From assembly GCA_052061695.1 (NCBI GenBank), contig JBPZEY010000001.1: a stretch of DNA of 64,000 bases; one strand, written 5' to 3'. Shown piece by piece: positions 15,155 through 23,510 of the stretch (its first letter is position 1; each line of letters starts with the position of its first letter). The translations under genes and the position numbers were made by a program. The notes beneath the pieces are model-generated. The model had not been told where the DNA came from and ran no database searches. It was given only the letters and a program-made list of their open reading frames with translations. The DNA is from Alkalicoccus luteus (GTDB lineage: Bacteria; Bacillota; Bacilli; Bacillales; Salisediminibacteriaceae).

Positions 15155-16235
15155 CTTGCTTCTTCATGTTCTCTTGAAAGGTGCGGAGCAGTCGGCCGTT
15201 TAGTTTGCCGTCTAACTCTTTGCAAACGGTCCGGACGGCTTCTGCTTCTGTCATCGGAGCGCGGTAGGCACGCCCGTTTCGCATTGACAGATAGGTTTCA
15301 ATCAATCCGAGCATCTGAGCACGCTCATCTATTTCCCTTTCTGTCAGCGCATGCGGGTATCCGCTGCCGTCAATTCGTTCATGGTGCTGAAGAAGTACGG
15401 TACGCACATTCTGCATCCGCTCTTCTGCCGGCATCATATCCACGGCAAAGTGGACGTGTTCCTGCACGACAAGCTGCTCCTGATCGGAGAGCGCACCCTT
15501 TTTTTCATACAGGTAATCCGGCAGCGCAAGCCGGCTCGCATAGTGGGCATGTGCGATGAAATCTGCTTCCCACCACTGCAGCGGCGTTTCTTTCGTCTGC
15601 ATGTCATGCAGCATCAGCGCCATTTGTCTGATTTCCGACCTCGGCACCTGCGTCCGCTGCTCAACAGTCGGAATCAAATTTTCAAATAATGCTAATACGA
15701 ACGTGTTTTTCTCGGAAATAACCGATTCCCGAAAGCGATCATGCAGGCAGTCCATCTTATGTACGATAATGCGGCCAAGCACGGTGCTGATCAGAAACAA
15801 AACCAAGTAGGCGGCGTGACCGCCTAAAACAGCCGGTGCTTCATAAAAAGCATAGAGGCCGTAAAAGACTGCATACACAGAAGTCCAAATCCAGAACGGC
15901 CGGGCCGTTAATCCAAGTGCCGCGATAAGCGGAAATAACGGCAGGTAAACCCATACTGCATGGTCTGGAAACGGCTCCAGATGCATAATCAGTTTAAAGT
16001 AGCTGAGCAGAACAGCGGGATAAAAATAAACAGACCAGGCTGTACGTGCTGCAGAGCGGTATAGCAGGGCTGCTCCCCAGGAAAGACCGGTAACGAGCAG
16101 AAGCTCCCGTCCGGAAACGTCACGAGTCTCCGTAAACAGCCTCTCTGCTGCAATGAGCCCTGACGCGATTGTGACAATCAAGGCTCCCCAGAAGATAATT
16201 TTCAAGCGCAGCTCTTCATTTGCTTTTCGAATCAT
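15144..16235 (-). CDS. Membrane HD-GYP-like protein with degenerate catalytic site
   Basis: The protein (363 aa) has about six N-terminal membrane helices (15-155) and a cytoplasmic HD-GYP-like domain. HHERIDGSGYP (about 284-294) is intact, including the GYP motif. The HD dyad of the usual LHDIGK box is replaced by AHYASR (Asp to Tyr, about 230-235), and the downstream Asp is Glu-Thr. HD-GYP enzymes cleave cyclic-di-GMP through a metal centre that needs this Asp, so this copy is probably not a normal phosphodiesterase. It starts within the regulator stop (ATGA). Confidence 0.8.
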   Translation of the reverse strand: MIRKANEELRLKIIFWGALIVTIASGLIAAERLFTETRDVSGRELLLVTGLSWGAALLYRSAARTAWSVYFYPAVLLSYFKLIMHLEPFPDHAVWVYLPLFPLIAALGLTARPFWIWTSVYAVFYGLYAFYEAPAVLGGHAAYLVLFLISTVLGRIIVHKMDCLHDRFRESVISEKNTFVLALFENLIPTVEQRTQVPRSEIRQMALMLHDMQTKETPLQWWEADFIAHAHYASRLALPDYLYEKKGALSDQEQLVVQEHVHFAVDMMPAEERMQNVRTVLLQHHERIDGSGYPHALTEREIDERAQMLGLIETYLSMRNGRAYRAPMTEAEAVRTVCKELDGKLNGRLLRTFQENMKKQASA

Positions 16236-16864
16236 CCGGCATCCTCTCTCAGCTGGTCAAAATCGATCAGGTTGTGCTTCAATACGTGAAGAACGGCCTG
16301 AGAGCGATTCGGCTGGCCGGTCTTTTTCAGCACTTGCCTGACGTGGCTTTTCACTGTCGTTTCAGAGACAAACAGCTTTTCTGCTATCTCTTGATTGGAA
16401 TAATTTTCTACAATACAGGCAAATACTTCTTTCTCTCTCGGTGTAAACGAGAGTGTTTCTGTTTCCTGCAGCTGCTCTACCTGCGGCTGAAAGCAGGTAA
16501 AGCCGTTGAGCACCATCTCCACTGTCGATAAAATCCGATCCGGCGGCGTATCCTTCATAATGTAGCCGTCAATCTGATTCTGCATGGCACGCGACACATC
16601 GCCCTGTTCATCATAAGCGGTCAGCACGATCAGCTTCACGTCGGGGAGGGCTGCCTTTAGTTTTAAGGCATTGTCAATGACAGAAGGACCCGGCATTTTT
16701 AAATCAGATAAAATCACATCCGGCTTAACGGCCAGCGCCTTTTCTAAAAGCTCGGCGCCGTCAGCCGCTTCTCCGACTGTTGTAAATCCCTCTCTGGACT
16801 CCACAATCATCTTCATTCCGTCCCGTACAACCTGATGGTCATCCGCTAAAAGCAGTCTGCACAA
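16232..16864 (-). CDS. NarL/FixJ family response regulator
   Basis: The protein (210 aa) has an N-terminal receiver with acidic pocket ADDHQ, phospho-acceptor Asp about 54 (ILSDLKMPG), Thr in LTAYD and Lys in IMKDTPPD. A C-terminal LuxR-type helix-turn-helix follows (LSFTPREKEVFACIVENYSNQEIAEKLFVSETTVKSHVRQVLKK). The start appears to be TTG behind GAGGGGGG, 26 bases inside the kinase gene. It pairs with the HisKA_3 kinase upstream. Targets are unknown. Confidence 0.88.
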   Translation of the reverse strand: MCRLLLADDHQVVRDGMKMIVESREGFTTVGEAADGAELLEKALAVKPDVILSDLKMPGPSVIDNALKLKAALPDVKLIVLTAYDEQGDVSRAMQNQIDGYIMKDTPPDRILSTVEMVLNGFTCFQPQVEQLQETETLSFTPREKEVFACIVENYSNQEIAEKLFVSETTVKSHVRQVLKKTGQPNRSQAVLHVLKHNLIDFDQLREDAG

Positions 16865-17504
16865 GCCAGGTCCCCCCTCTTCTTGGTATGGTTACAAAAG
16901 CTGCAGTGCCGTCGTGATGTTCCAGCTTCAGCGTTCCACCGAGCTTCTCGAGTCTCTGCCGAATTCCGGTTAGCCCGTAGCCGGCTCCGTCCCGGTTGCG
17001 TATCCCTCGTCCATCATCCCGCACAACAAGCTCCCACTGCACCGGGTTTACTGTCACCGTAACGTGCAGCGTGCCAGCTCCGCTGTGCTTTGCCGCATTG
17101 GCCATGAGTTCTTCTCCTATGTAAAAAACAGCTTCCTTGATTTCCGGACGTTCCCGCACCGCTGTTCCCTCTGCCGAAAATACGGGCATCAGCTGCTGAT
17201 CTGCACAGATCGTTTCAAGCGTCTGCTTCAGCAGCAGCGCGGGGTCGAGCCGTTCCTTATCACCGCGCAGATCAGCGATGAGATCCCGCGCCTCCTTTTG
17301 CAGCTCCTGCAGCCGCTTTTCCATCGTTGCTGTATCCGGCTGCTCCTGTAGCTTCATTTGAAACAGGAGCGCCGATAAGAAGAACAGCTTTTGTGAAATC
17401 GTATCGTGTACCGCCTGGGATGCTCGAATCAAGGCTGCATCCTCTGCCTTTTTTACGGCTCGTTCCCGATCCTCTACAGCCTGCATTCTCAGAAAAAAAA
17501 ACAT
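16839..17504 (-). CDS. Sensor histidine kinase, catalytic part (downstream of frameshift)
   Basis: The frame encodes a HisKA_3 dimerisation region with the phospho-acceptor His (ASQAVHDTISQKLFFLSALL) and a HATPase_c domain (EELMANAAKHSGAGT, VRDDGRGI, GYGLTGIRQRLEKLGG). It lacks a sensor domain; that is in the overlapping frame upstream. The ATG lies inside GATG next to a 9-T tract and has no ribosome-binding site. Removing one T fuses both frames into one kinase of about 340 residues. See the N-terminal entry and the finding. Confidence 0.8.
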   Translation of the reverse strand: MFFFLRMQAVEDRERAVKKAEDAALIRASQAVHDTISQKLFFLSALLFQMKLQEQPDTATMEKRLQELQKEARDLIADLRGDKERLDPALLLKQTLETICADQQLMPVFSAEGTAVRERPEIKEAVFYIGEELMANAAKHSGAGTLHVTVTVNPVQWELVVRDDGRGIRNRDGAGYGLTGIRQRLEKLGGTLKLEHHDGTAAFVTIPRRGGTWLVQTAFSG

Positions 17505-17871
17505 CGGCCATTTGCTGCAGCTGATACTGCTTCCAACGAACGACCGGATACCAGCTCGTTGAACGGGTCAACACCTCCCACCTGGTCCCGTCCGGTTCGT
17601 AGAGCGGGATGATCTGAAATCGTGCGTCGTCCCCAGTCCGGTCTTTCACCTGCACAACCGCAGGCTTGCCGGATGGATGGTCGTTCAGGGCGGTTCGATA
17701 AAAATAGGCGTCAGGGTGAAGCGGAGCGCTTTGATGCAGGGGAGCAGTGAGAACCGGTTCTCCGGCCGGGAATGTAGCATCGATGTAAGCTTGAAACACA
17801 GCCATCAGCCCTTTTTTTGAATGAGCAAGCTGCAGCTGCTGCACGACCTGCTTCTGAACGGTTGACAGCAT
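17272..17871 (-). CDS. Sensor histidine kinase, N-terminal part (frame shifts at a 9-T tract)
   Basis: Begins with a proper ATG behind AGGAGG and encodes a soluble GAF-like sensory region (about 1-115: MLSTVQKQVVQQLQLAHSKK, RFQIIPLYEPDGTRWEVL) and a linker helix. At 17493-17501 it meets nine consecutive T on the minus strand. Past this point the frame gives low-complexity sequence (GAAGYSNDGKAAAGAAKGG) ending at 17272, while the kinase continues in the neighbouring frame. The true gene is probably 16839-17871, either frameshifted by assembly error, broken, or read by slippage. Confidence 0.6.
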   Translation of the reverse strand: MLSTVQKQVVQQLQLAHSKKGLMAVFQAYIDATFPAGEPVLTAPLHQSAPLHPDAYFYRTALNDHPSGKPAVVQVKDRTGDDARFQIIPLYEPDGTRWEVLTRSTSWYPVVRWKQYQLQQMADVFFSENAGCRGSGTSRKKGRGCSLDSSIPGGTRYDFTKAVLLIGAPVSNEATGAAGYSNDGKAAAGAAKGGAGSHR

Positions 17872-18003
17872 GAGGACCTCCTGTTTTTCGTCTTTCTAAA
17901 TTTTAGCAGGAACAAGGGACCTGTTCAATAGGATTGTCCCAAACTCCTTTAAGCACTTCGACTCAAAATATGAAACATTCTATGATTGTGCTTTTTATTT
18001 CAT

Positions 18004-18031
18004 AAAAAAAGAGCCGTTATGCACGGCTCTT
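18004..18031 (-). terminator. Terminator of the sugar dehydrogenase gene
   Basis: AGAGCCGT and ACGGCTCT form a perfect stem followed by a 7-T run on the minus strand. Confidence 0.85.
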
Positions 18032-18072
18032 CGTCGGGTATAAGTGAGGCAGCTTGCAGCTCACTCGTACCT

Positions 18073-19296
18073 CTACTGCCCGGGTGTCAGCCGCAGCAGA
18101 CGATCATCATCCTCTGCCGGGTCGCCCCGGCCGTCGGTATTGTTTGTCAGCACGTATAAGGCGCCATCGTGATAAAGAACATCGCGCAGCCTTCCTTCCC
18201 CGTCGAATACGACTTCCACTTCTTCGCTTTCCTCATTCAGGACATACAGGCTCTGCCCCCTGAGCCCCGTCATGACAAGCTCTTCTTCCTGCCACATAGC
18301 CGTGCCGGATGGTGCCCACGTATCGTCTCCGGAATGAAGAAGCGGCTCTTCCATACCTTCTTCCGTTTCATCTCCTTCTATAACAGGCCAGCCATAGTTG
18401 TTTCCGGCTTCAATGATGTTGATTTCGTCCAGCGCCTGCGCTCCGTGTTCAGAGCTGTACATCGTGTCATCTGCGGCCCAGGCCAGGCCTTGCGGATTCC
18501 GGTGACCGTAGCTGTAAACGTAGGAGTCGTCCATCGGATTATCCTCCGGAACCTCGCCTTCAAGCGTCATACGCAGTATGCTTCCTGCAAGCACGTCCGG
18601 ATCCTGTGACCATTCGGTTACTTCCGCATCCCCTGTCGTTGCGTAAAGCATGTCGTCTGGTCCGATCGCCAGTCTGCCTCCGTTATGTGTCCTGGCTCCT
18701 TCAATTTCGTCCAGCAGGACCTCTGTCTCCTCCCAGTTATCCCCGGTGCGTTCTATTTGCGCAATTTTATTCAACAGCTCGCCGCCGCTCTCATACGTAT
18801 AGTAGATAAAGGCGCTGTCGTCATCAGATTCAGACGGAACAAATCCGAGCAGCCCTCCTTCTCCTTCCTGTACGATTGCATCCGATGTATCAAGCTCTAC
18901 TTCCGTTACGCTGCCGTCTGAAATGTCCAGCAGCGTTCCTTCCCGGCTTGTAAGCATAAAATTCTCTTCGTCATAAACAGCGATCGACCAGGGGCTGTCC
19001 AGGTTGTCTGCGACGATTTCAACGCCCCAGTCCTCTGTACCCGTACCGAGCAGGGATATTTGATCAGCGCCATCACCGGCGGTCTCTGCTTCCTCATCTG
19101 CTTCGTTATCTTCATTGGCTTCATTCTCATTGTTTTCATCGTTTTCGATTTCGCTGTTTTCCGGCTCGGTATTTTCTGCTGCATCGCCGTTCTCATTCTC
19201 GATTTCAGTATCATCATTGATCGTCACATCGTTCTCCTCCCCGCCCTGACAGGCAGCAAGAAGCACAACGGCTGACATGACCCACGCTTTTCTCAT
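18073..19296 (-). CDS. PQQ-dependent sugar dehydrogenase-like lipoprotein
   Basis: The protein (407 aa) is a lipoprotein (lipobox LLAAC, Cys 16) with an acidic Glu/Asp/Asn linker of about 55 residues and a glucose/sorbosone dehydrogenase beta-propeller. Propeller motifs: LDSPWSIAVYDEENFMLTSREG, IEGARTHNGGRLAIGPDDMLYATTGDA, YGHRNPQGLAWAADDTMYSSEHGA and NNYGWPVIEGDE. These proteins oxidise aldoses with pyrroloquinoline quinone, or act as binding proteins. No PQQ biosynthesis genes are in the window. It acts on the outer face of the membrane. Confidence 0.88.
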   Translation of the reverse strand: MRKAWVMSAVVLLAACQGGEENDVTINDDTEIENENGDAAENTEPENSEIENDENNENEANEDNEADEEAETAGDGADQISLLGTGTEDWGVEIVADNLDSPWSIAVYDEENFMLTSREGTLLDISDGSVTEVELDTSDAIVQEGEGGLLGFVPSESDDDSAFIYYTYESGGELLNKIAQIERTGDNWEETEVLLDEIEGARTHNGGRLAIGPDDMLYATTGDAEVTEWSQDPDVLAGSILRMTLEGEVPEDNPMDDSYVYSYGHRNPQGLAWAADDTMYSSEHGAQALDEINIIEAGNNYGWPVIEGDETEEGMEEPLLHSGDDTWAPSGTAMWQEEELVMTGLRGQSLYVLNEESEEVEVVFDGEGRLRDVLYHDGALYVLTNNTDGRGDPAEDDDRLLRLTPGQ

Positions 19297-19511
19297 GCAA
19301 ACACTCCTTTATCTGTATCTGTGTTTCTTTACCCGATTTCGACCCTGATCAAAAGAAAAGCAGATGAAGCAAAGTGAACGGCTCTCGAGCGAATCAGAAC
19401 GAAGTAAAAATCCGGCGCATTGAAAAAAGAAAAGCGGAGGACGTTCCCTCCGAAAAGCGAGTGTTAGTAGATGCAAGGGTATTCAGCCATAACAACAGGA
19501 TCGAGAATTCG

Positions 19512-19540
19512 AAAAAACCGCCCGGGGAACCGGACGGTTT
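19512..19540 (-). terminator. Terminator of the hydrolase-murF-ddl operon
   Basis: AACCGTCCGG pairs with CCGGGCGGTT (one wobble) and is followed by TTTT on the minus strand, 15 bases after the ddl-like stop. Confidence 0.8.
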
Positions 19541-19554
19541 CAGCTGATTTACTT

Positions 19555-20760
19555 TTATCGTTTGGACGAGCCGCCTTTGCTGCCTTTCGATCCGCCCTGC
19601 TGCAAAGAGAACAGATTGGAATCGATGGAAAACATGAGGCGTCCGCGTTCCCGCTCGCGCTTCAGTGCGAGCTGGATCAGCTGATCGGTCAGCTGGCGGT
19701 ACGATTTTCCTGCCGGCTCCCATAAATAGAAGGAAAGGGAGCCGGGAATTGTATTGATTTCATTGATGTATACTTTTTTCTGATCGTTGTCGATGATGAA
19801 GTCGATCCGGGAAACACCGCTCGCTCCGAGTGTACGGAACGATTCCTCTGCAAGCCGCTTCACTTCAGCGGTCATGCTGTCACCGATTTCGGCAGGAATG
19901 ATTCGGTTCGTCGATTCCATCCCCTTGCTGGCACCGCCGTTTTTCGAGCTGCTTCCAGCGTACTTATCCTCATACGACAGAAATTCATCCGACCCGAGCA
20001 CCTGCTCGCACACAGAAGACTCGACGTGTTCTGTATCTCCGACGACGGAACAGTTTACCTCCGTCATGTTCTGCACCATTGGTTCCACGACAATTTTTTG
20101 TGCGAACCGCTGAGCCAGGTCGACTGCTTCTTCAAGCTCTTCCCGGTCGGCAGCTTTGCTGATGCCGACGCTTGACCCGAGGTTTGCCGGCTTTACGATC
20201 ACCGGATACGGAATGCTTGATTCAATCCGTTCCAGCCAGACGGACGTTTCCTCGTTCCACTGGGTCGAATAAAACGTGACAAAATCAAGAACAGGAAGTC
20301 CGGCGTCCCGGTAGATCCGCTTCATCTGCACTTTGTCCATACCCGATCCGGAACTCATGACATCACAGCCGACGTACGGCAGATTCAGCAGCTCCAGGTA
20401 GCCTTGCAGCACCCCGTCTTCGCCGAACGTTCCATGAATGACAGGGAACGCCACGTCAATTTCTGCAATTTCTGCTTTCCCAAAGCGAGGACGAGGCTCC
20501 TTATTCACGATGACTCTTCCGTCTGTAGTCCGCTGCAAGGACATGTTCTGCGCGTCCTGAAGCAGCTTTTTCAAATCTTTGTAATTCTCAATATCGAGCA
20601 GGTTATCTCCCGTATACCAGACGCGATCTTTGGAAATGTAGATCGGCGTGATGTCGTATTTGGATTCATCCATGTTTTGAATAGCCTGCAGGGCTGAGAT
20701 AACTGATACTTCATGCTCGACGGATACTCCGCCGAATATAACCGCTACGCGTGTTTTCAT
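19555..20760 (-). CDS. D-alanine--D-alanine ligase family protein, paralogue-type
   Basis: I start at the ATG after GGGGG-N8, giving 401 residues. It has the ATP-grasp signature AVIFGGVSVEHEVS, YPVIVKPANLGSSVGISKA and RIDFIIDN/YINEINTIPG. Compared with housekeeping Ddl, the omega-loop region after LSYEDKY is lengthened by a Ser/Gly/Lys-rich insert, the REIE segment reads MTEVNCSVVGD, and the C-terminus has a basic Gly/Ser tail. It would make a D-Ala-D-Ala-like dipeptide (or ester) for the MurF-like ligase encoded just before it. Confidence 0.85.
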   Translation of the reverse strand: MKTRVAVIFGGVSVEHEVSVISALQAIQNMDESKYDITPIYISKDRVWYTGDNLLDIENYKDLKKLLQDAQNMSLQRTTDGRVIVNKEPRPRFGKAEIAEIDVAFPVIHGTFGEDGVLQGYLELLNLPYVGCDVMSSGSGMDKVQMKRIYRDAGLPVLDFVTFYSTQWNEETSVWLERIESSIPYPVIVKPANLGSSVGISKAADREELEEAVDLAQRFAQKIVVEPMVQNMTEVNCSVVGDTEHVESSVCEQVLGSDEFLSYEDKYAGSSSKNGGASKGMESTNRIIPAEIGDSMTAEVKRLAEESFRTLGASGVSRIDFIIDNDQKKVYINEINTIPGSLSFYLWEPAGKSYRQLTDQLIQLALKRERERGRLMFSIDSNLFSLQQGGSKGSKGGSSKR

Positions 20761-20781
20761 CCTTGCATCCCCCATCTTCGT

Positions 20782-22377
20782 CTATTCATTAAAAGTGTCC
20801 GGCAGATCGTTTTCCAGCAGCACGATCGTATCTGCCTGGGCTTTTTCGTGCATGTGCTGGATCGCGTCATTTAAATCAGCTGCCACATAAAACTGCGATT
20901 CCGGATAGTTCGCTTCAGCAAGACCATCCTGAAGCGGCTTTGTCTGCTTTTTACCGACGAGTATGACGTAATCGCAATTCTCGGCAGCGTGCAGCGCGAG
21001 CGTTTTATTCAGCTCATACTCCTGATCGCCAAGCTCGATCATTCCCGGTGTTACGAGCATGCGGAAGCCGTCCATTTTCCCAAGTACTTCTACGGCCATT
21101 TTGGAGCCGACCGGGTTGGAGTTAAAGCTGTCGTCAATAATCGTAATATTGCCGTTCGCCGGCTTCAGCTCCAACCGGTGTTTAACTGGGGGCAGGTTTT
21201 TGACAGGCACCGTCATTTGCTGCAGGGTCATGCCCATTTCCAGCCCGATCGCGATGGCTGCCAGCACGTTGTAAATGTTGTGTTTTCCGAGCAGCCGTGT
21301 GCGGAAGTGCTCGGTTGTGCCATCTTTCAGGGTGACAGTAAACGTCATCCCTTTTGAGCTGTATCCAATATCTCCGGCATGAATGTCTACATCTGTCCGC
21401 TCAACTCCGTAATAAACGCGGCGGGCCGGATTTTTAGCCTTGTAAGACATGATGTTTTCGTCGTCCTTATTCAAGACTGCTACGCCGCCTTCCGGCAGTG
21501 TTTCCACGATTTCATGCTTCGTCTTTTTTATATTATCGAGTGTTTTGAACGTATCCAGATGCTGCGGACCGATCGCTGTAAGAATACCGTACTGCTGGTT
21601 GACGATTTCACAGACGTCCTGAATATCTCCCGTCTGCTTTGCCCCCATCTCTGCGATGAAAATTTCATGATAGGGCTTCAGCTGTTCATTAATCGTCCGG
21701 GTTACCCCAAGACGGGTGTTGTAGCTTTCCGGTGTCATCAACACGTTGTACTTCGATGACAGGATCGCCTCCACAAAATGCTTCACGCTTGTCTTTCCGT
21801 AGCTGCCGGTGATCCCGACTACTTTCAAATCAGGTGAAGACTGAATCAGCCGCTTGGCATCATCCACAAACCTTTGGTTGATGCTGCGCTCGATCGGCTC
21901 ATTGATCAGGTTGGTAAGCTTCACAAGACTGAATGGGAAGACGGCTGTTACGAGCAGAATGACGACGGCGAAGCCCATGTTGACAAAAGCTCCAAGCCCC
22001 GTAGCAACCGCTGCAATCAGCCCGTACATCAGATACGTGACGCCGAACAGACGCTGCACACGCTGCGTGTAAACAAGCTTTTTCTTTTCCGGTTTGCGTG
22101 CTGCATAAAAAGCCGCAAACACGAGTACGAATACAGCAGAGGCAACTGCTAAAATTAAAATGTCTGAATTGGAAAACAACAGGATCACAACCGGAACGAG
22201 ATAGAGCATCTCAGCCGGTGAGTAAACTTTGCTGCTGTTTTCTGACATCCATTTGGCGTATCGTTCATTCCTGTACGAATTCAGCTGCAGCATATGTACG
22301 CTGCGCTTTACTTTCAAGGTGACAGGCAAAATCCAGGCTGTCAGGACGACTACAAAGAAAATAATAGTTGAAATCAT
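20782..22377 (-). CDS. Membrane-anchored MurF-like Mur ligase
   Basis: The protein (531 aa) has three to four N-terminal membrane helices (about 1-160), absent from housekeeping MurF. A Mur ligase body follows: P-loop GITGSYGKTSVKHF, IAEMGAKQTGDIQDV, ATP/substrate motif HNIYNVLAAIAIGLEMG, and MurF-type IDDSFNSNPVGSKMAVEVL. MurF joins D-Ala-D-Ala to the UDP-MurNAc-tripeptide. Here the membrane anchor and the Ddl partner suggest a variant reaction on a membrane-bound acceptor. It overlaps the hydrolase gene by 4 bases. Confidence 0.85.
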   Translation of the reverse strand: MISTIIFFVVVLTAWILPVTLKVKRSVHMLQLNSYRNERYAKWMSENSSKVYSPAEMLYLVPVVILLFSNSDILILAVASAVFVLVFAAFYAARKPEKKKLVYTQRVQRLFGVTYLMYGLIAAVATGLGAFVNMGFAVVILLVTAVFPFSLVKLTNLINEPIERSINQRFVDDAKRLIQSSPDLKVVGITGSYGKTSVKHFVEAILSSKYNVLMTPESYNTRLGVTRTINEQLKPYHEIFIAEMGAKQTGDIQDVCEIVNQQYGILTAIGPQHLDTFKTLDNIKKTKHEIVETLPEGGVAVLNKDDENIMSYKAKNPARRVYYGVERTDVDIHAGDIGYSSKGMTFTVTLKDGTTEHFRTRLLGKHNIYNVLAAIAIGLEMGMTLQQMTVPVKNLPPVKHRLELKPANGNITIIDDSFNSNPVGSKMAVEVLGKMDGFRMLVTPGMIELGDQEYELNKTLALHAAENCDYVILVGKKQTKPLQDGLAEANYPESQFYVAADLNDAIQHMHEKAQADTIVLLENDLPDTFNE

Positions 22378-23150
22378 GAGCTGCTCCTTTTATCGTTCTC
22401 TAAAAATGAATGAAGCACCGCATTAAACTGCTGCGGCTGATCGAGGTAGGCGAAATGCCCGGCGTTTTTTAACACCACAAGCCCGGCATCCGGAATCAGC
22501 TTCTCCATCTGCTGACCATGGCTGACCGGGGTCGCCGTATCCTGCTCGCCAAAGATGAGCAGCGTCGACGCTTGAATGGACGGCATCAAGTGCTGAAAAT
22601 CATCGTTGACGACCTTCACGAGCGTCTGCTGCATCGTGCCACTCACGTTTTTATAGTCCGCCGAGCCGACACGTCCTTTCATTTTGTTTAAAATGTCCTC
22701 CCGGTAGCGGTTCAATCCAGGCAGCTTCAGCAAATGCTTCGCTGTTTTGTAAGAGTATACCTTGGCATAGTAGGAGGGCTTCCGTTTCGGCTTAATCCCC
22801 GCTGCATCAATTAAAATCAGCTTATGCACATCGCCGTATTCGGCTGCATAATGAATCGCCGTTCTCCCGCCGTGGGAGTGGCCGGCGATAATCGGCTGTT
22901 TAATGCCTGTTTTCTCTATAAACTCGCGAAGCGCACGGCTGTAGTCCGTGGTGTCCCACGGTTTATCAGGCTCGTCGCTTTCACCGAATCCTGGCAGATC
23001 CAGCGTGTACACGTGAAAAAATGGCTCCAACGCTTTATGTACCGGCATCATCGTCTTCACTTCTGCACCCCAGCCGTGCAGTAAAATGACAGGGCGGCCT
23101 TCGCCGGATTCATGATAGTGCAGACGCCCGTGTGCTAAATCTATGTACAT
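22374..23150 (-). CDS. Alpha/beta hydrolase
   Basis: The protein (258 aa) is a compact alpha/beta hydrolase with oxyanion motif LLHGWGAE, nucleophile elbow GHSHGGRTA (Ser), acid in FGEQDTATPVSHGQ and His in KNAGHFAYLDQP. No signal peptide, so cytoplasmic. As first gene of a coupled operon with a membrane MurF-like ligase and a Ddl-like ligase it probably serves the same pathway, for example by ester or amide hydrolysis of a precursor; this is inference from context. Confidence 0.85.
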   Translation of the reverse strand: MYIDLAHGRLHYHESGEGRPVILLHGWGAEVKTMMPVHKALEPFFHVYTLDLPGFGESDEPDKPWDTTDYSRALREFIEKTGIKQPIIAGHSHGGRTAIHYAAEYGDVHKLILIDAAGIKPKRKPSYYAKVYSYKTAKHLLKLPGLNRYREDILNKMKGRVGSADYKNVSGTMQQTLVKVVNDDFQHLMPSIQASTLLIFGEQDTATPVSHGQQMEKLIPDAGLVVLKNAGHFAYLDQPQQFNAVLHSFLENDKRSSS

Positions 23151-23478
23151 GATGCATTACTTCCTCTCTGCAGGTCAGCACTGATACGATTCGATTCAGG
23201 TGCTTCTTTTCTGTGCGTTTTCCAATTGTCTATTCTACCATAGTTGGACGCCGTAAAGAAGCTGTCCGTTACGCTCTATAGACAAGGATTTTTCTTTTTT
23301 CGCATATCCTTTCTGCCTATCCTCATACCCGGGAAAAAGGGGATGGAAAACGTGCAACGTATTTTGCTCAGAACGTTACGTGAACTACTGCAGCGTTTTT
23401 AGAGCTGAAGGTCTCTGCCTTTCGCTCTCAACAGCCTCTCTTCTCCCCCGACAAATGGGGTCCGGCCGGTATCTTCCA
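23151..23478. other. Intergenic stretch without a clear gene
   Basis: About 330 bases between the hydrolase start and the Fic terminator. It must contain the hydrolase promoter on the minus strand, which I could not pin down. A 19-codon plus-strand frame (23343-23402, MENVQRILLRTLRELLQRF) with a weak GGGG ahead of the ATG would give an amphipathic helix; it may be chance. Confidence 0.4.
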
Positions 23479-23508
23479 TAAAAAAAGCGGCGGATGATCT
23501 CCACCGCA
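23479..23508 (-). terminator. Terminator of the Fic module
   Basis: GCGGTGGA pairs with TCCGCCGC (one wobble) and is followed by TTTTTTT on the minus strand. Confidence 0.8.
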
Positions 23509-23510
23509 GC

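Noticed and set aside
23343..23402. 19-residue amphipathic peptide frame
   Set aside because: Only a weak GGGG precedes the ATG and no promoter or terminator supports it; noted in the gap entry but not called a gene.
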